Shown here: positions 1 through 8,204 of the stretch, piece after piece
Position numbering within the stretch: position 1 is the stretch's first letter
Layout of the letters: every line of letters starts with the position of its first letter
Source: Mesorhizobium sp. LSJC280B00
GTDB taxonomy: Bacteria > Pseudomonadota > Alphaproteobacteria > Rhizobiales > Rhizobiaceae
DNA: 45,320 nt
Reading direction: 5' to 3'
Assembly (NCBI RefSeq): GCF_000502835.1
Contig: NZ_AYVL01000026.1
Span: 20,605 to 65,924 of the forward strand
Notes under the pieces: model-generated
Databases searched by the model: none
Seen by the model: the letters and a program-made list of their open reading frames with translations, nothing else
Told to the model about the DNA's origin: nothing
Made by a program: the position numbers and the translations under genes

Positions 1-507
1 CCTGAGCGCGCCAAGCAGTTCTTCATTCCGGAAAACCCCATGGGCGCCAGCCTGATGAAGATCTACAGCAAAAAAGGCAGCGGCATAAAGGAAATGAAGG
101 ACTTGGTCGGCAAGAGGATCGTTCCGACCACGGCCGGCGGTGGAACATACAAGTTCATCATGAATTGGCAAAAAGAAAATCCACAATACAAGCTTGAAGT
201 AACGGCATCTAGCGCCGGTATTCCCTATCCGAACCGCCTGGACGAAGTTCAGAACGGCAAATTCGACGCGCTTGTCTTGCCGTCTAATCTCGGTGAGCAG
301 ACCGTCATCGAGGAAAAGAAGCTCGATATTGTGGCGTCCGATCCGGTCTTCAGCAACAACACCTACATGCTGATTCACAGGTCGGACGAAAACAAGGTTT
401 TAGCCGACGACGTGAACAAGGTTCTCAAGGAATTAAAAGACGATGGCACGATCGAAAAACTCTCGCAGAAATGGTTCGGCGAGGACATCGTCAAATACAT
501 GAAGTAA
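1..507 (+). CDS. Amino acid ABC transporter substrate-binding protein, 3' part
   Basis: This is the C-terminal part of a periplasmic binding protein of the SBP_bac_3 (polar amino acid) family. The frame is open from base 1, so the signal peptide and first lobe lie outside the window. The visible part has the family's hinge and second lobe: 'DLVGKRIVPTTAGGGTYKFI', a lobe giving 'NGKFDALVLPS', and the usual end 'LKDDGTIEKLSQKWFGEDI'. It would deliver its ligand to the two permeases that follow at 576 and 1313. The ligand cannot be told from the sequence. The Lys-rich, less GC-rich codon use differs from the catabolic operon downstream, but codon use was not computed. The family call is firm; the specificity is unknown. 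Confidence 0.9.
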   Translation, partial: PERAKQFFIPENPMGASLMKIYSKKGSGIKEMKDLVGKRIVPTTAGGGTYKFIMNWQKENPQYKLEVTASSAGIPYPNRLDEVQNGKFDALVLPSNLGEQTVIEEKKLDIVASDPVFSNNTYMLIHRSDENKVLADDVNKVLKELKDDGTIEKLSQKWFGEDIVKYMK

Positions 508-575
508 CAGGACCTTTCGCCACACTATAGCGATAGCCAGCGGTAAGGCTGAATTGAAAGAAGGAGCGTTTCAAA

Positions 576-1292
576 GTGGATGTTTCTGCTATGATTCCCG
601 AGCTGCTCTCGGCGTTGCCGCTGACGCTCGCCATTACCTTTACGGCCATGGTCGTCGGCTTTTGCTTGGCTCTCGTCGCGACAACACTCCGGGTTCGGAG
701 GATACCGGTAATCAGTCATCTGACTGACCTCTACGTGTCCTATGCCCGGAGTGTTCCCGTCGTCCTGCAGTTGTTCGTCGCGTTCTATGGGCTGCCCTTG
801 TTGGTGATCCTGTTCGGCGCCAAGGATTTTATTTCTGCAACGATCGCTGCGATGGTGGGGCTGAGCCTCTATCATGGAGGGTATCTGTCGGAAGTCATGC
901 GACCTGCATACCTGGCCGTCGATCGCGGCCAGCATGATGCGGCCGACAGTCTGGGATATACCTTCCGCCAGAAAATCACCCGCGTCGTTGGCCCGCAAGC
1001 GGTGCACTTCGCATTGCCGGGCTATGGAAACTCCATCATCTACCTGATCCATAACGTTGCGCTGGTCATGTACATCGGGGCTGCGGACGTGATGGCGACC
1101 GCGCACTTGATCATGGAGCGCGACTATAACCAGTACCAGTTCGAAACGTACCTCGTGCTGGCGGTTATCTATTCGCTGATGTGCCTTGTCGCGTGGCTCG
1201 TCGTGCGCTTCTTCGAGCTCCGCTCCCCGATGCAAGCGCCAGAGACAACGACAACAGCTCAGATCAAGAACGCGGCCGTCGCGAGCGTGTGA
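576..1292 (+). CDS. Polar amino acid ABC transporter permease (GlnP/HisM type), first
   Basis: A 238-residue inner-membrane permease of a polar amino acid importer. The start is GTG at 576, set by AAGGAG at 561-566 with a 9-nt spacer. The N-terminal membrane segment 'LPLTLAITFTAMVVGFCLALVA' is typical, and the cytoplasmic coupling (EAA) loop is seen as 'HDAADSLGYTFRQKITRVVGPQA' near residues 113-135. It lies 68 bp after the binding protein gene and 20 bp before a second permease, so the three form one operon with a heteromeric channel. No ATPase gene follows, so the ATPase is probably upstream of the window or supplied in trans. Confidence 0.92.
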   Translation: MDVSAMIPELLSALPLTLAITFTAMVVGFCLALVATTLRVRRIPVISHLTDLYVSYARSVPVVLQLFVAFYGLPLLVILFGAKDFISATIAAMVGLSLYHGGYLSEVMRPAYLAVDRGQHDAADSLGYTFRQKITRVVGPQAVHFALPGYGNSIIYLIHNVALVMYIGAADVMATAHLIMERDYNQYQFETYLVLAVIYSLMCLVAWLVVRFFELRSPMQAPETTTTAQIKNAAVASV

Positions 1293-1312
1293 CGTAACGA
1301 GGGTATTCGACC

Positions 1313-2005
1313 ATGTTTGATACCGACATTTTGCTCCAAGACTCGCGGGAAATTCTGGGCGCCGTACCCGTAACGCTTGCCATGGCGTTCACGATTTTCG
1401 TCCTGTCGACGATCGTCGGCAGCCTTTTTGCGCTCGTCGAACATAGGCGGATCCCCGTGCTGCGAGAGCTCATCATGGCCTACAAGGTCGTCTTCAAGGG
1501 CGTTCCGATGGTGATCGTGATTTTCCTCGCCTATTTCGGTCTGCCCCCGGCACTCCAGTTCCTGCTCTCGTTGCTCGGGATCAACTTCAACGCCCACGAA
1601 ACGCCCAACTGGGTAATCCTTGTCATTGCAGTCACCGGTTGTGTTGCGGCGTTCCAAGCGGAGATCATCAAAGGAGCCCTCAACGCCTTCGATACCGGTC
1701 AGTCGGACGCCGCCCATTCGCTGGGCTATACAAGCGGCCAACTGTTCCGACGGATCCTATTTCCCCAGGTGGCCCTCACCGCAATTCCAGACCTGACAAC
1801 CTCGATGATGGTGATCATGAAGGCGCTTTCCCTCGGGTTCGCCATCGAGGTTGTCGACATCTTCGCCCAGTCCCAGTTGACCGCCGCGCTGAATTACTAC
1901 TACCTCGAAGCGTTCGTGATTGCCGTCGTGATCTACATGGTGATTGCCTATATCGTCACACAGATCGCCGACAGACTGGAGCAAGCCCTTAGGGTGCGGA
2001 CGTGA
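1313..2005 (+). CDS. Polar amino acid ABC transporter permease, second
   Basis: A 230-residue permease, partner of the gene at 576. It opens with the same type of first segment, 'VPVTLAMAFTIFVLSTIVG', and has the EAA coupling loop 'SDAAHSLGYTSGQLFRRILFPQ' around residues 128-149. Two permeases of different sequence after one binding protein is the usual layout of histidine- and glutamine-type importers. It is the last gene of this operon: the next 490 bp hold no coding gene. A 6-bp stem with a CGAA loop (2086-2101) lies 80 bp downstream but has no T-run, so it is only a weak terminator candidate. Confidence 0.92.
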   Translation: MFDTDILLQDSREILGAVPVTLAMAFTIFVLSTIVGSLFALVEHRRIPVLRELIMAYKVVFKGVPMVIVIFLAYFGLPPALQFLLSLLGINFNAHETPNWVILVIAVTGCVAAFQAEIIKGALNAFDTGQSDAAHSLGYTSGQLFRRILFPQVALTAIPDLTTSMMVIMKALSLGFAIEVVDIFAQSQLTAALNYYYLEAFVIAVVIYMVIAYIVTQIADRLEQALRVRT

Positions 2006-2199
2006 GGGCAAGCATGTGGCACAGCATAGCCAAGCTTCGGATATCGAGCCGCACCTGGGAGGCAATTCTTTTGGGGATGAAAAGCTTGAGGCGAACCTCA
2101 AATAGCCGATGTAGGTACTGGTGATTTGACGCGATTCCGTGGATAGCAGTCCTCCGCCATCACCATCCCGCCCGACGACGCTGCGATGTGCATGCTCGG

Positions 2200-2276
2200 A
2201 CGGGTGGTCGGAATCGAACACTCCTTTCGGAACTGGATTTTGAATCCAGCGCGTCTAGCAGTTTCACCACACCCGC
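2200..2276 (-). pseudogene. Degenerate tRNA-Leu (anticodon CAA)
   Basis: Read on the minus strand, this starts with the acceptor strand GCGGGTG (2276-2270). It has a tRNA-Leu-like D arm, and an anticodon stem CTGGA/TCCAG with loop TTCAAAA, giving anticodon CAA. A Leu-type variable arm (TTCCGAAAGGAGT) follows, then T-loop sequence TTCGATTCCGAC, and the acceptor closes with CACCCGT. Three faults suggest it does not work. The 5' side of the T stem is about three bases short (GT then TTCGATT, where GTCGG is expected). The first acceptor pair is G-U. The base after the acceptor is C and no CCA follows. The D loop also has GC where the usual GG is expected. It could be a decayed tRNA gene or one end of an old integration site. 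Confidence 0.7.
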
Positions 2277-2349
2277 AAGGTGCTATCTCATTGACCTCTT
2301 AACGCTCTCATACTGCACCTAGGTAGAAAGTGGCAGTTTGAGAATTAGG

Positions 2350-2443
2350 CGGCCGTCAACTCCTAACCTATTGAACTCTAATCCTATTACCCTGCGTGCT
2401 GAAGCTAGACGCTCTCTGATTTTGAGCGGCCAGTTGACGGCCG
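2350..2443. repeat. 12-bp inverted repeat before the ROK gene
   Basis: CGGCCGTCAACT (2350-2361) is matched exactly in inverted form by AGTTGACGGCCG (2432-2443), with 70 bp between the arms. The right arm ends 51 bp before the start of the ROK regulator. Inverted arms this far apart fit two operator sites bridged by a multimeric repressor. Some ROK regulators act this way, but no binding data exist here. Confidence 0.55.
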
Positions 2444-2494
2444 TCCAAAATGATTATTAAGTTCGGTCATAGAACGAATTAATCGGAGCTGCTG

Positions 2495-3709
2495 TTGAAC
2501 GACTTGCCGCGCATTTCTCGTCAGTTCTCGCAGCGCTCCGTCATGGAGGCGATCGTGCAAGGTGGGCCGATCTCGCGCGCTTCGATCGCAAAGCAGACCG
2601 GCTTGTCCAAGCAGACAATCTCCGAGATCGTCAGGACACTCGAGCAGGAAGGCTGGGTGCAGGAGACAGGGCGCACGAGCGGACATGTCGGACGCACGGC
2701 TGTCACTTACGAACTCGTATTTGACGCGGCCTACATCGCGGCCGTCGACCTCGGCGGCGCCAAAGTCCGGGTCGCCCTCACCGATCTTGCCTGCCAGATA
2801 TTTGCGGAGGAAACGGCGCCGACCGATCCTCGGGGCGGACAGTTCATCGTCGACCAGATCGTGGATCTAGCGTTTCAGGCGGCCGAGAGGCACCGAATCT
2901 CGCGCACAAAGATAAGGCTGGCGGTGATTGGTGTTCCCGGTGCACCCGACAAGAAGACGGGCCGCGTCCTGCTTGCCCCGAATATTGCCGGCTTTGGCAC
3001 GATGAATGTCGTTCGCGCTTTCGAGCAGGCATTCGGGTTTCATGTAGTGATCGAGAACGATGTCAATCTGGCGGTGCTCGGCGAGAACTGGCAGGGGTGC
3101 GGCCGCGGTATCGACAATCTCGCCTTCATAGCGCTGGGTACCGGTATCGGCAGCGGCCTCATGGTTGGAGGCAATCTGGTGCGGGGCGCCAGCAATGCAG
3201 CCGGCGAGATGGGCTTTTTGCCGATTGGCGCCGATCCTTTCGCGCCGACATCGTTGCGCGCCGGCGCTTTCGAGCGCGTGGTCGCAACCAACGCCATGGT
3301 TGAACGCTACGCAGCGCTGACGGGCAACATCGTCAACGTGCCGACGATTTTCCACAGTGCATTGGCGGGAGACAGGCATGCCGCGACGGTGCTCGATGAA
3401 ACCGCGCGCTACCTCGCACAAGGCATTGTGGCCATAGCGGCAATTGCCAATCCGCAAAAGGTCGTCCTGGGCGGCTCGATCGGGCTGCGGCCGGAAATCC
3501 TGTTGCGTGTTAGGGACCTGCTGCCGCGCTGCTTCCCCTACCCTATCGCCGTTGAGGCCAGCGAACTCGGGTCGCGCGCAGCGCTCATCGGCGCTGCCGC
3601 CATCGGGCTCAGCCAGTTGCACAACACACTGTTCGGCGTCGACGCGCCCGACGGACGCATTTCGCTTCCCCCAGCCAGTTCTGCCGTGCTGCGCGAGGCC
3701 ACGCTATGA
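2495..3709 (+). CDS. ROK-family transcriptional regulator
   Basis: A 404-residue DNA-binding ROK (NagC/XylR-type) repressor. A winged helix-turn-helix lies at about residues 20-65 ('RASIAKQTGLSKQTISEIVR'). The sugar-kinase-like fold follows, with phosphate-loop motif 'DLGGAKVRVALTD' near residue 80, 'IENDVNLAVLGE' near 187, and 'ALGTGIGSGLMVGG' near 213. The zinc-binding GHx9CxCG motif usual after the 'GEMGF' turn is absent: 'LPIGADPFAP' has no Cys, so the ligand site is atypical. The start is TTG at 2495 with CGGAG at 2484-2488; an in-frame ATG at 2543 is the alternative. Its end overlaps the M20 gene by 4 bp (ATGA). It is the first gene of a seven-gene operon and probably autoregulates it in response to the imported substrate. 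Confidence 0.9.
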   Translation: MNDLPRISRQFSQRSVMEAIVQGGPISRASIAKQTGLSKQTISEIVRTLEQEGWVQETGRTSGHVGRTAVTYELVFDAAYIAAVDLGGAKVRVALTDLACQIFAEETAPTDPRGGQFIVDQIVDLAFQAAERHRISRTKIRLAVIGVPGAPDKKTGRVLLAPNIAGFGTMNVVRAFEQAFGFHVVIENDVNLAVLGENWQGCGRGIDNLAFIALGTGIGSGLMVGGNLVRGASNAAGEMGFLPIGADPFAPTSLRAGAFERVVATNAMVERYAALTGNIVNVPTIFHSALAGDRHAATVLDETARYLAQGIVAIAAIANPQKVVLGGSIGLRPEILLRVRDLLPRCFPYPIAVEASELGSRAALIGAAAIGLSQLHNTLFGVDAPDGRISLPPASSAVLREATL

Positions 3710-4965
3710 CCGCCTCAAAGGACATCACCGCCCGCTTGCGTGCCGCCCTCGATTGCGACGCAGCGGTGGAGCTTCTGCAGGGGGCAATCGGCCGCGAAAG
3801 CATAACCGGTCACGAAGAAAACTTTGTCGCCTTCCTTGAAGACCGGATGCGCGTGCTTGGCTTGAGCGAAATTCGGCGTGCGGAATTCGCGCCCGGCCGG
3901 TCCAACGTCTGGGGTGAGCGCAAAGGTGCTGGCGCCGGGAAGCGGCTGCTCTTCATCGGCCACACCGATACGGTCCATGTCGAGGGCTGGCGCGAGCACT
4001 GGGCTGGCACCGCCAAGCAGGATCCGTTTGCCGCGCCAATGATCGACGGGCAGATCTGGGGCCGCGGCGCCGGCGACCTCAAGGCCGGCATCTGCTCCGC
4101 GCTGTCGGCACTCTCTCTGCTCGACACAGCCGACATCCAACTGGCCAGCGACGTTGCCTTTGCCTTCGTCGGCGACGAGGAGAGCGGCCAGCCTGGAACC
4201 GGCGTCTCCGCCGGCATCAAGGACTTCGTCGGCCGCATTGAGAGAGGCGAAGTCTTGGCGCCCGATTTCGTGGTCTATGTGGAGCCTACCCGCCTTTCGG
4301 TTTATCCGGCCCAAATTGGCTTCTTCATTACCGACATCACCATCACCGGACGATCAGCCTATTTCGGCGTACCCGAACTCGGCAAGGATGCCTTGCGTGC
4401 AAGCCACGCCGTCATGAGCGCGCTATGGAAGCATTCGGAAGATGTTGCAACAAGAGCCGAGCACCCGCTGATTGGGCGTGGCTTCCTGCTGATCACCGGG
4501 CTTGCGGGCGGCGGCTACATCGCGGTGCCCGAACGCTGCACGTTGTCGCTGATCCGCAAGCTGTTGCCCGGCGAGTCGCTGGACGAGGCCGCCGCCGAAA
4601 TCGAGGCAGTGGTGCGCGGCGCCATCACCGATCCCGAAATTATGTTGGCGTTCGCCTATCCGGCAGGCCGCGATCATCCGCTCGGGGGTAACGCCGCCGA
4701 GATTGCACCTGACAGGCCGGAGGTCGGCGCTCTTGCTGCCGCCATGGCCCGATCGATGGCTGGTCGCGGGGCCATCGAAGGCGCGCCATTCTGGTCAGAG
4801 TCATCATTTTTCACCAACCGGCTCGGCATCCCCGCCGTGTACTGCGCGCCAGGCGACATTCGCAACTGCCACACCTTCGACGAACACGTCGATATCGAGG
4901 AATATCTGGCGGGCGTCGTAGGCTTCGCCCGGTTCATGGTGGAGTATTGCGGCGTTACGGAATGA
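3706..4965 (+). CDS. M20-family amidohydrolase (ArgE/DapE type)
   Basis: A 419-residue cytoplasmic zinc amidohydrolase or peptidase of the M20 family, which cleaves N-acyl-amino acid or peptide bonds. Metal-site residues are visible: H86 and D88 in 'GHTDTV', D124 in 'GRGAGDLKAG', the catalytic and metal glutamates in 'GDEESGQPG' (about 158-159), a glutamate in 'VEPTRL', and a C-terminal His in 'NCHTFDEHV'. The middle part is the dimerisation domain. The start codon overlaps the stop of the ROK gene (ATGA), so the two are translationally coupled. It sits between a sugar-type regulator and a sugar-type importer, which suggests that it splits an amino acid or acyl group from an imported sugar-like compound. 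That is inference; the exact substrate is unknown. Confidence 0.9.
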   Translation: MTASKDITARLRAALDCDAAVELLQGAIGRESITGHEENFVAFLEDRMRVLGLSEIRRAEFAPGRSNVWGERKGAGAGKRLLFIGHTDTVHVEGWREHWAGTAKQDPFAAPMIDGQIWGRGAGDLKAGICSALSALSLLDTADIQLASDVAFAFVGDEESGQPGTGVSAGIKDFVGRIERGEVLAPDFVVYVEPTRLSVYPAQIGFFITDITITGRSAYFGVPELGKDALRASHAVMSALWKHSEDVATRAEHPLIGRGFLLITGLAGGGYIAVPERCTLSLIRKLLPGESLDEAAAEIEAVVRGAITDPEIMLAFAYPAGRDHPLGGNAAEIAPDRPEVGALAAAMARSMAGRGAIEGAPFWSESSFFTNRLGIPAVYCAPGDIRNCHTFDEHVDIEEYLAGVVGFARFMVEYCGVTE

Positions 4966-4998
4966 AGGACAACTGAGAGCGAAAATGGGAGAACTACC

Positions 4999-6060
4999 AT
5001 GCTGATAGACAGACTTGTTGCTACAGCACTTGCAGGCAGCCTTATGCTGTTGGCCGGCGGAGCCGGCGCACAGACAGTGGGACCAAGCGGCGAGACGGCG
5101 ACACCCAGCGCCGAGGTTAGATTGTCGGACGCAGACCTGGCCGCAGTAAAGGAGAAGGGCTACAAGGCCGCGCTGCTGTGGCACACCTCCTCAGACTTCA
5201 CCAATGCGGTCACGTCCGGTGCCAAGGATGAATTTGCCCGTGCCGGCATTCAAATCGTCGCCACCACCGACGCGGGCTTTGACGCCGCGCGCCAGCGCAG
5301 CGACATCGAAACCGCGCTCGCGGCGAAGCCAAACGTCATCCTGTCGCTGCCCCTCGATCCGGTCACTTCGGCCGAGGCGTTCCGTCAGGCGCTCACCGAC
5401 GGCACCAAGCTGGTATTCCTTTCCAATCTGCCGAAAGGCTACAAGCACGGAACCGACTATGCCGCCATCGTCACTGACGACCTGTTCCAGATGGGCAAGC
5501 AGGCGGCCGATGCACTGGCCAAGGCGCTCGATGGCAAGGGCAAGGTCGGCTACATCTTCCACGACGCCAGTTACTATGTGACGAACCAGCGCGACCAGGC
5601 TTTCAAGAGAACGATCGAGAAGGATTATCCCGGTATCAAGATCGTCGCCGAGCAGGGGATCTCCGATCCGGCGCGGGCAGAAGAGCTGGCCAGCGCCATG
5701 CTCGTGCAGCATCCCGACCTTGACGGCATCTACGTCACCTGGGCCGAACCGGCCGACGGCGTGCTGTCGGCCTTGCGGGCAAGCGGAAACACCAAGACCA
5801 AGATCGTTACGCTCGACCTCGCCGAACCGGTCGCGCTTGATATGGTCAAGGGCGGCAACGTGACCGCACTGGTGGCCGACAAGGCGTATGAGCTCGGTCG
5901 CGCCATGGCCGCTGTCGGCGTCAAGGCGCTGCTCGGCCAGGAGACGCCGGCCTTCGTCGTTGCCCCGGCGCTTACCGTGACCAAGCAGAACGTTGCGCAG
6001 GGCTGGAAGGACTCGTTGAACCGCGACGCGCCGCAATCGGTGCTCGACGCGGCCAAGTGA
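4999..6060 (+). CDS. Sugar-type ABC transporter substrate-binding protein, copy 1
   Basis: A 353-residue periplasmic binding protein of the RbsB-like type I fold. The signal peptide covers about residues 1-25 ('LAGSLMLLAGGAGAQT'). Family features follow: 'DAGFDAARQRSDIETALAAKPNVIL', 'TDDLFQMGKQAADALAKAL', 'KVGYIFHDASYYVTNQRDQA', and 'HPDLDGIYVTWAEPADGV'. The start ATG at 4999 follows GGGAG with a short spacer. It is clearly paralogous to the next gene (6121); long blocks such as 'HPDLDGIYVTWAEP' and 'KVGYIFHDA' are identical. It therefore arose by tandem duplication and probably binds a related ligand. The Trp, Tyr and Asp residues expected to line the pocket are conserved in both copies. Confidence 0.93.
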   Translation: MLIDRLVATALAGSLMLLAGGAGAQTVGPSGETATPSAEVRLSDADLAAVKEKGYKAALLWHTSSDFTNAVTSGAKDEFARAGIQIVATTDAGFDAARQRSDIETALAAKPNVILSLPLDPVTSAEAFRQALTDGTKLVFLSNLPKGYKHGTDYAAIVTDDLFQMGKQAADALAKALDGKGKVGYIFHDASYYVTNQRDQAFKRTIEKDYPGIKIVAEQGISDPARAEELASAMLVQHPDLDGIYVTWAEPADGVLSALRASGNTKTKIVTLDLAEPVALDMVKGGNVTALVADKAYELGRAMAAVGVKALLGQETPAFVVAPALTVTKQNVAQGWKDSLNRDAPQSVLDAAK

Positions 6061-6072
6061 CAGGCGAATGCC

Positions 6073-6094
6073 CGGCGGCCAATCAGGGCCGCCG
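6073..6094 (+). terminator. Intercistronic hairpin between the two binding-protein genes
   Basis: CGGCGGCC (6073-6080), loop AATCAG, GGCCGCCG (6087-6094): a perfect 8-bp GC stem in the 60-bp gap between the paralogous binding-protein genes. No T-run follows, so full termination is unlikely. A stem here usually protects the upstream mRNA end and raises binding-protein output relative to the membrane genes. It could also attenuate transcription. Confidence 0.5.
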
Positions 6095-6120
6095 ACACCA
6101 TAAAAGCAAGGGGAACTGAC

Positions 6121-7182
6121 ATGCGCACAGCAATTGGAATGTTGTCGGCACTGGTAGCGCTCGTCGCCGCCAACGCCTTCGCAGCCGAGGGCACCACCAC
6201 GGGACCGAACGGGGAAAAGCCGACGCCGGCAAAGAGCGTCGTGCTCACACCAGCTGAGGAGCAACAGATCAAGGACGGCAAATACACCGCCGCGCTGGTC
6301 TGGCATGAGATGAGCGAATACACCAACGCGGTGAACAGCGGCGCCCAGGACGAGTTGAAGCGGCTCGGCATCAGGGTGGTCGCTCAGACCGACGCTGGCT
6401 TTGATGCAGCTCGGCAGAAATCCGACGTCGAGACAGTACTCGCCAAAAAGCCCTCGATCATACTGTCCCTACCGGTCGATCCCGTAAGTGCGGCCACCGT
6501 CTATGATCCTGCGCGCCAGGCCGGCGTGAAATTGGGATTCGTCGACAATTCGCCGGCAGGCTACGTTCAGGACAAGGACTATGTGACCATCGTTTCGGAC
6601 GACCTTTTCCAGATGGGCAACAAGGCCGGGATCGCAATGGCCGACGCGCTCGGCAAGCAGGGCAAGGTCGGCTACATCTTTCACGATGCCGATTTCTACG
6701 TCACCAACCAGCGCGATGGAGCATTCAAGCACACGATCGAGCAGGACTATCCGGACATGAAGATCGTGGCCGAGGCCGGAATGGCCGACCCCGCGCGCAG
6801 CGAGGAAATCGCGCAGGCGATGATCACACAGCACCCAGACCTCGACGGTATCTACGTTACCTGGGCTGAGCCGGCGCTTAGCGTGCTGTCCACATTGCGG
6901 GCGGCCGGCAACAGCCACACCAAAATCGTCACGCTCGACCTGAACGAACCGGCGGCACTGGACATGGTGAAAGGCGGCAACGTTGCGGCACTCATCGCAG
7001 ACGAAGCCTACGACATCGGCGTGACGCTGGCACGCGCCACGGCCGCCTCGTTGATCGGCAAGAAGGCCGCGCCGTTCATCGTGGTCGATTCCCTCGCCGT
7101 CACCAAGGACACTGTCAAGGACGGGTGGAAGCGGTCCCTCAACAAGGACGTACCCGCGACCGTCGCGGCCGCCATGAAGTAG
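6121..7182 (+). CDS. Sugar-type ABC transporter substrate-binding protein, copy 2
   Basis: A 353-residue periplasmic binding protein, the same length as copy 1 at 4999 and similar to it along its whole length after the signal peptide (residues 1-22, 'LVALVAANAFAAEG'). Shared motifs include 'DAGFDAARQKSDVETVL', 'SDDLFQMGNKAG', 'KVGYIFHDADFYVTNQRDGAF', and 'DGIYVTWAEPALSV'. Differences cluster in the stretch after 'ILSLPVDPVS' and near the C-terminus, which fits altered ligand preference. SD AAGGGG lies before ATG 6121. Only one permease and one ATPase follow, so both binding proteins probably compete for the same membrane complex. Confidence 0.93.
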   Translation: MRTAIGMLSALVALVAANAFAAEGTTTGPNGEKPTPAKSVVLTPAEEQQIKDGKYTAALVWHEMSEYTNAVNSGAQDELKRLGIRVVAQTDAGFDAARQKSDVETVLAKKPSIILSLPVDPVSAATVYDPARQAGVKLGFVDNSPAGYVQDKDYVTIVSDDLFQMGNKAGIAMADALGKQGKVGYIFHDADFYVTNQRDGAFKHTIEQDYPDMKIVAEAGMADPARSEEIAQAMITQHPDLDGIYVTWAEPALSVLSTLRAAGNSHTKIVTLDLNEPAALDMVKGGNVAALIADEAYDIGVTLARATAASLIGKKAAPFIVVDSLAVTKDTVKDGWKRSLNKDVPATVAAAMK

Positions 7183-7217
7183 CGGCAGACAATGGCGCCC
7201 TGCCGGAGGAAGTGAGA

Positions 7218-8192
7218 ATGTCGAGTATCAACACCAGCCCCGGCCGGGCAGCGAGCTTGGTCAGCCGCTTCAACCTGCAGCAATATGTCGTCTATCTCGG
7301 ATTTCTGGCGATCTTTCTGTTCTTCGCGATCGTACTGAAGGACAGCGGTTTTCTGACGGTCCGCAACCTGTCGAACATCGTGCTGCAGACCGCACCCGTG
7401 ACGATCATGGCGATCGGCCTTGTCTTTGTCATGTCGGCGGGCGAGATTGATCTTTCGATAGGTTCGATCGTTGCCGTGGCAGCCCTTGCCGCCGCGGTGG
7501 CGATAAACGCCCACGGCTTGTTGGCCGGGGTGCTGGCCGGCCTCGGCGCCGGCCTGCTGATCGGCCTGCTCAACGGCGCCCTCGTGGCTTACGTCAAGTT
7601 GCCTTCATTCCTGGTAACACTGGCGACGCTCGGGCTGTTTGCCGGCGTATCTCGCTCGATGACCGACTTGCGGTCGATCCCGGTCACCAACAACGCCTTC
7701 ACCGGTTTCTTCGGCTCGGGTTCTTTGCTGGGTGTTCCGTCTTTGATCTGGTGGACGGTCATTGCCGTTGCGATCGCGCATCTCATCTTTCGCGAGACGC
7801 GCTTCGGCGCCCATGTGCTGGCCACCGGCGACAACAGCCGTGCCGCCAGTGTTTCCGGCATCAGCGTGGCGCAGATAAGGCTGGCCGTTCTGACCATAAG
7901 CGGCGGGCTCGCCGGCCTTGCCGGGCTGCTCTATGCCGGCCGGCTGCAAGCCGCGAAATATACGCTCGGCGAAACCGACCTTATGACGGTGATAGCGGCC
8001 GTCATTGTCGGCGGCACCCTGCTTAACGGCGGCAAGGGATCGATTGTCGGTGCGCTGGTCGGCTCGCTGATGATGGGCATGCTGAACAACGGCCTCATCC
8101 TGATGGGCCTGTCCGTCTCCGACCAGATGATCGTGCGCGGCTTGATCATTCTTGCGGCGGTCGCCGTATCGCTGCGCGAAAAGTCCCGTTGA
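7218..8192 (+). CDS. Sugar-type ABC transporter permease (RbsC type)
   Basis: A 324-residue inner-membrane permease of the ribose/xylose/galactose importer class (BPD_transp_2). The start ATG at 7218 follows GGAGGAAG (7205-7212); longer in-frame starts would overlap the upstream gene and have no SD. Typical motifs: 'FVMSAGEIDLSIGSIVA' near residue 75, 'LVAYVKLPSFLVTLATLGLFAGVSR', 'NSRAASVSGISVAQIRL', and 'VGGTLLNGGKGSIVGALVGSLMMGMLNNGLILMG' (split here by family position). About eight to ten membrane segments are apparent. It probably works as a homodimer with the ATPase at 9414. Confidence 0.93.
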   Translation: MSSINTSPGRAASLVSRFNLQQYVVYLGFLAIFLFFAIVLKDSGFLTVRNLSNIVLQTAPVTIMAIGLVFVMSAGEIDLSIGSIVAVAALAAAVAINAHGLLAGVLAGLGAGLLIGLLNGALVAYVKLPSFLVTLATLGLFAGVSRSMTDLRSIPVTNNAFTGFFGSGSLLGVPSLIWWTVIAVAIAHLIFRETRFGAHVLATGDNSRAASVSGISVAQIRLAVLTISGGLAGLAGLLYAGRLQAAKYTLGETDLMTVIAAVIVGGTLLNGGKGSIVGALVGSLMMGMLNNGLILMGLSVSDQMIVRGLIILAAVAVSLREKSR

Positions 8193-8204
8193 AGGAGTTT
8201 TGTC

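Larger units (their letters stand above)
2006..2494. other. Non-coding gap with tRNA remnant and inverted repeats
   Basis: No protein gene is visible here. The stretch holds a short stem-loop (TTGAGG, loop CGAA, CCTCAA at 2086-2101), a decayed tRNA-Leu on the minus strand (2200-2276), and a 12-bp inverted repeat (2350-2361 and 2432-2443) just before the ROK gene. The part after 2280 is more AT-rich than its surroundings, as expected for a promoter region. Confidence 0.6.

Noticed and set aside
521..532. CACACTATAG near the end of the first gene as a third XRE operator
   Set aside because: It lacks the palindrome (ends AGCG) and no CTAAAG follows at the right distance.
2086..2101. Stem-loop after the first importer as a rho-independent terminator
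   Set aside because: The stem is only 6 bp and no T-run follows.
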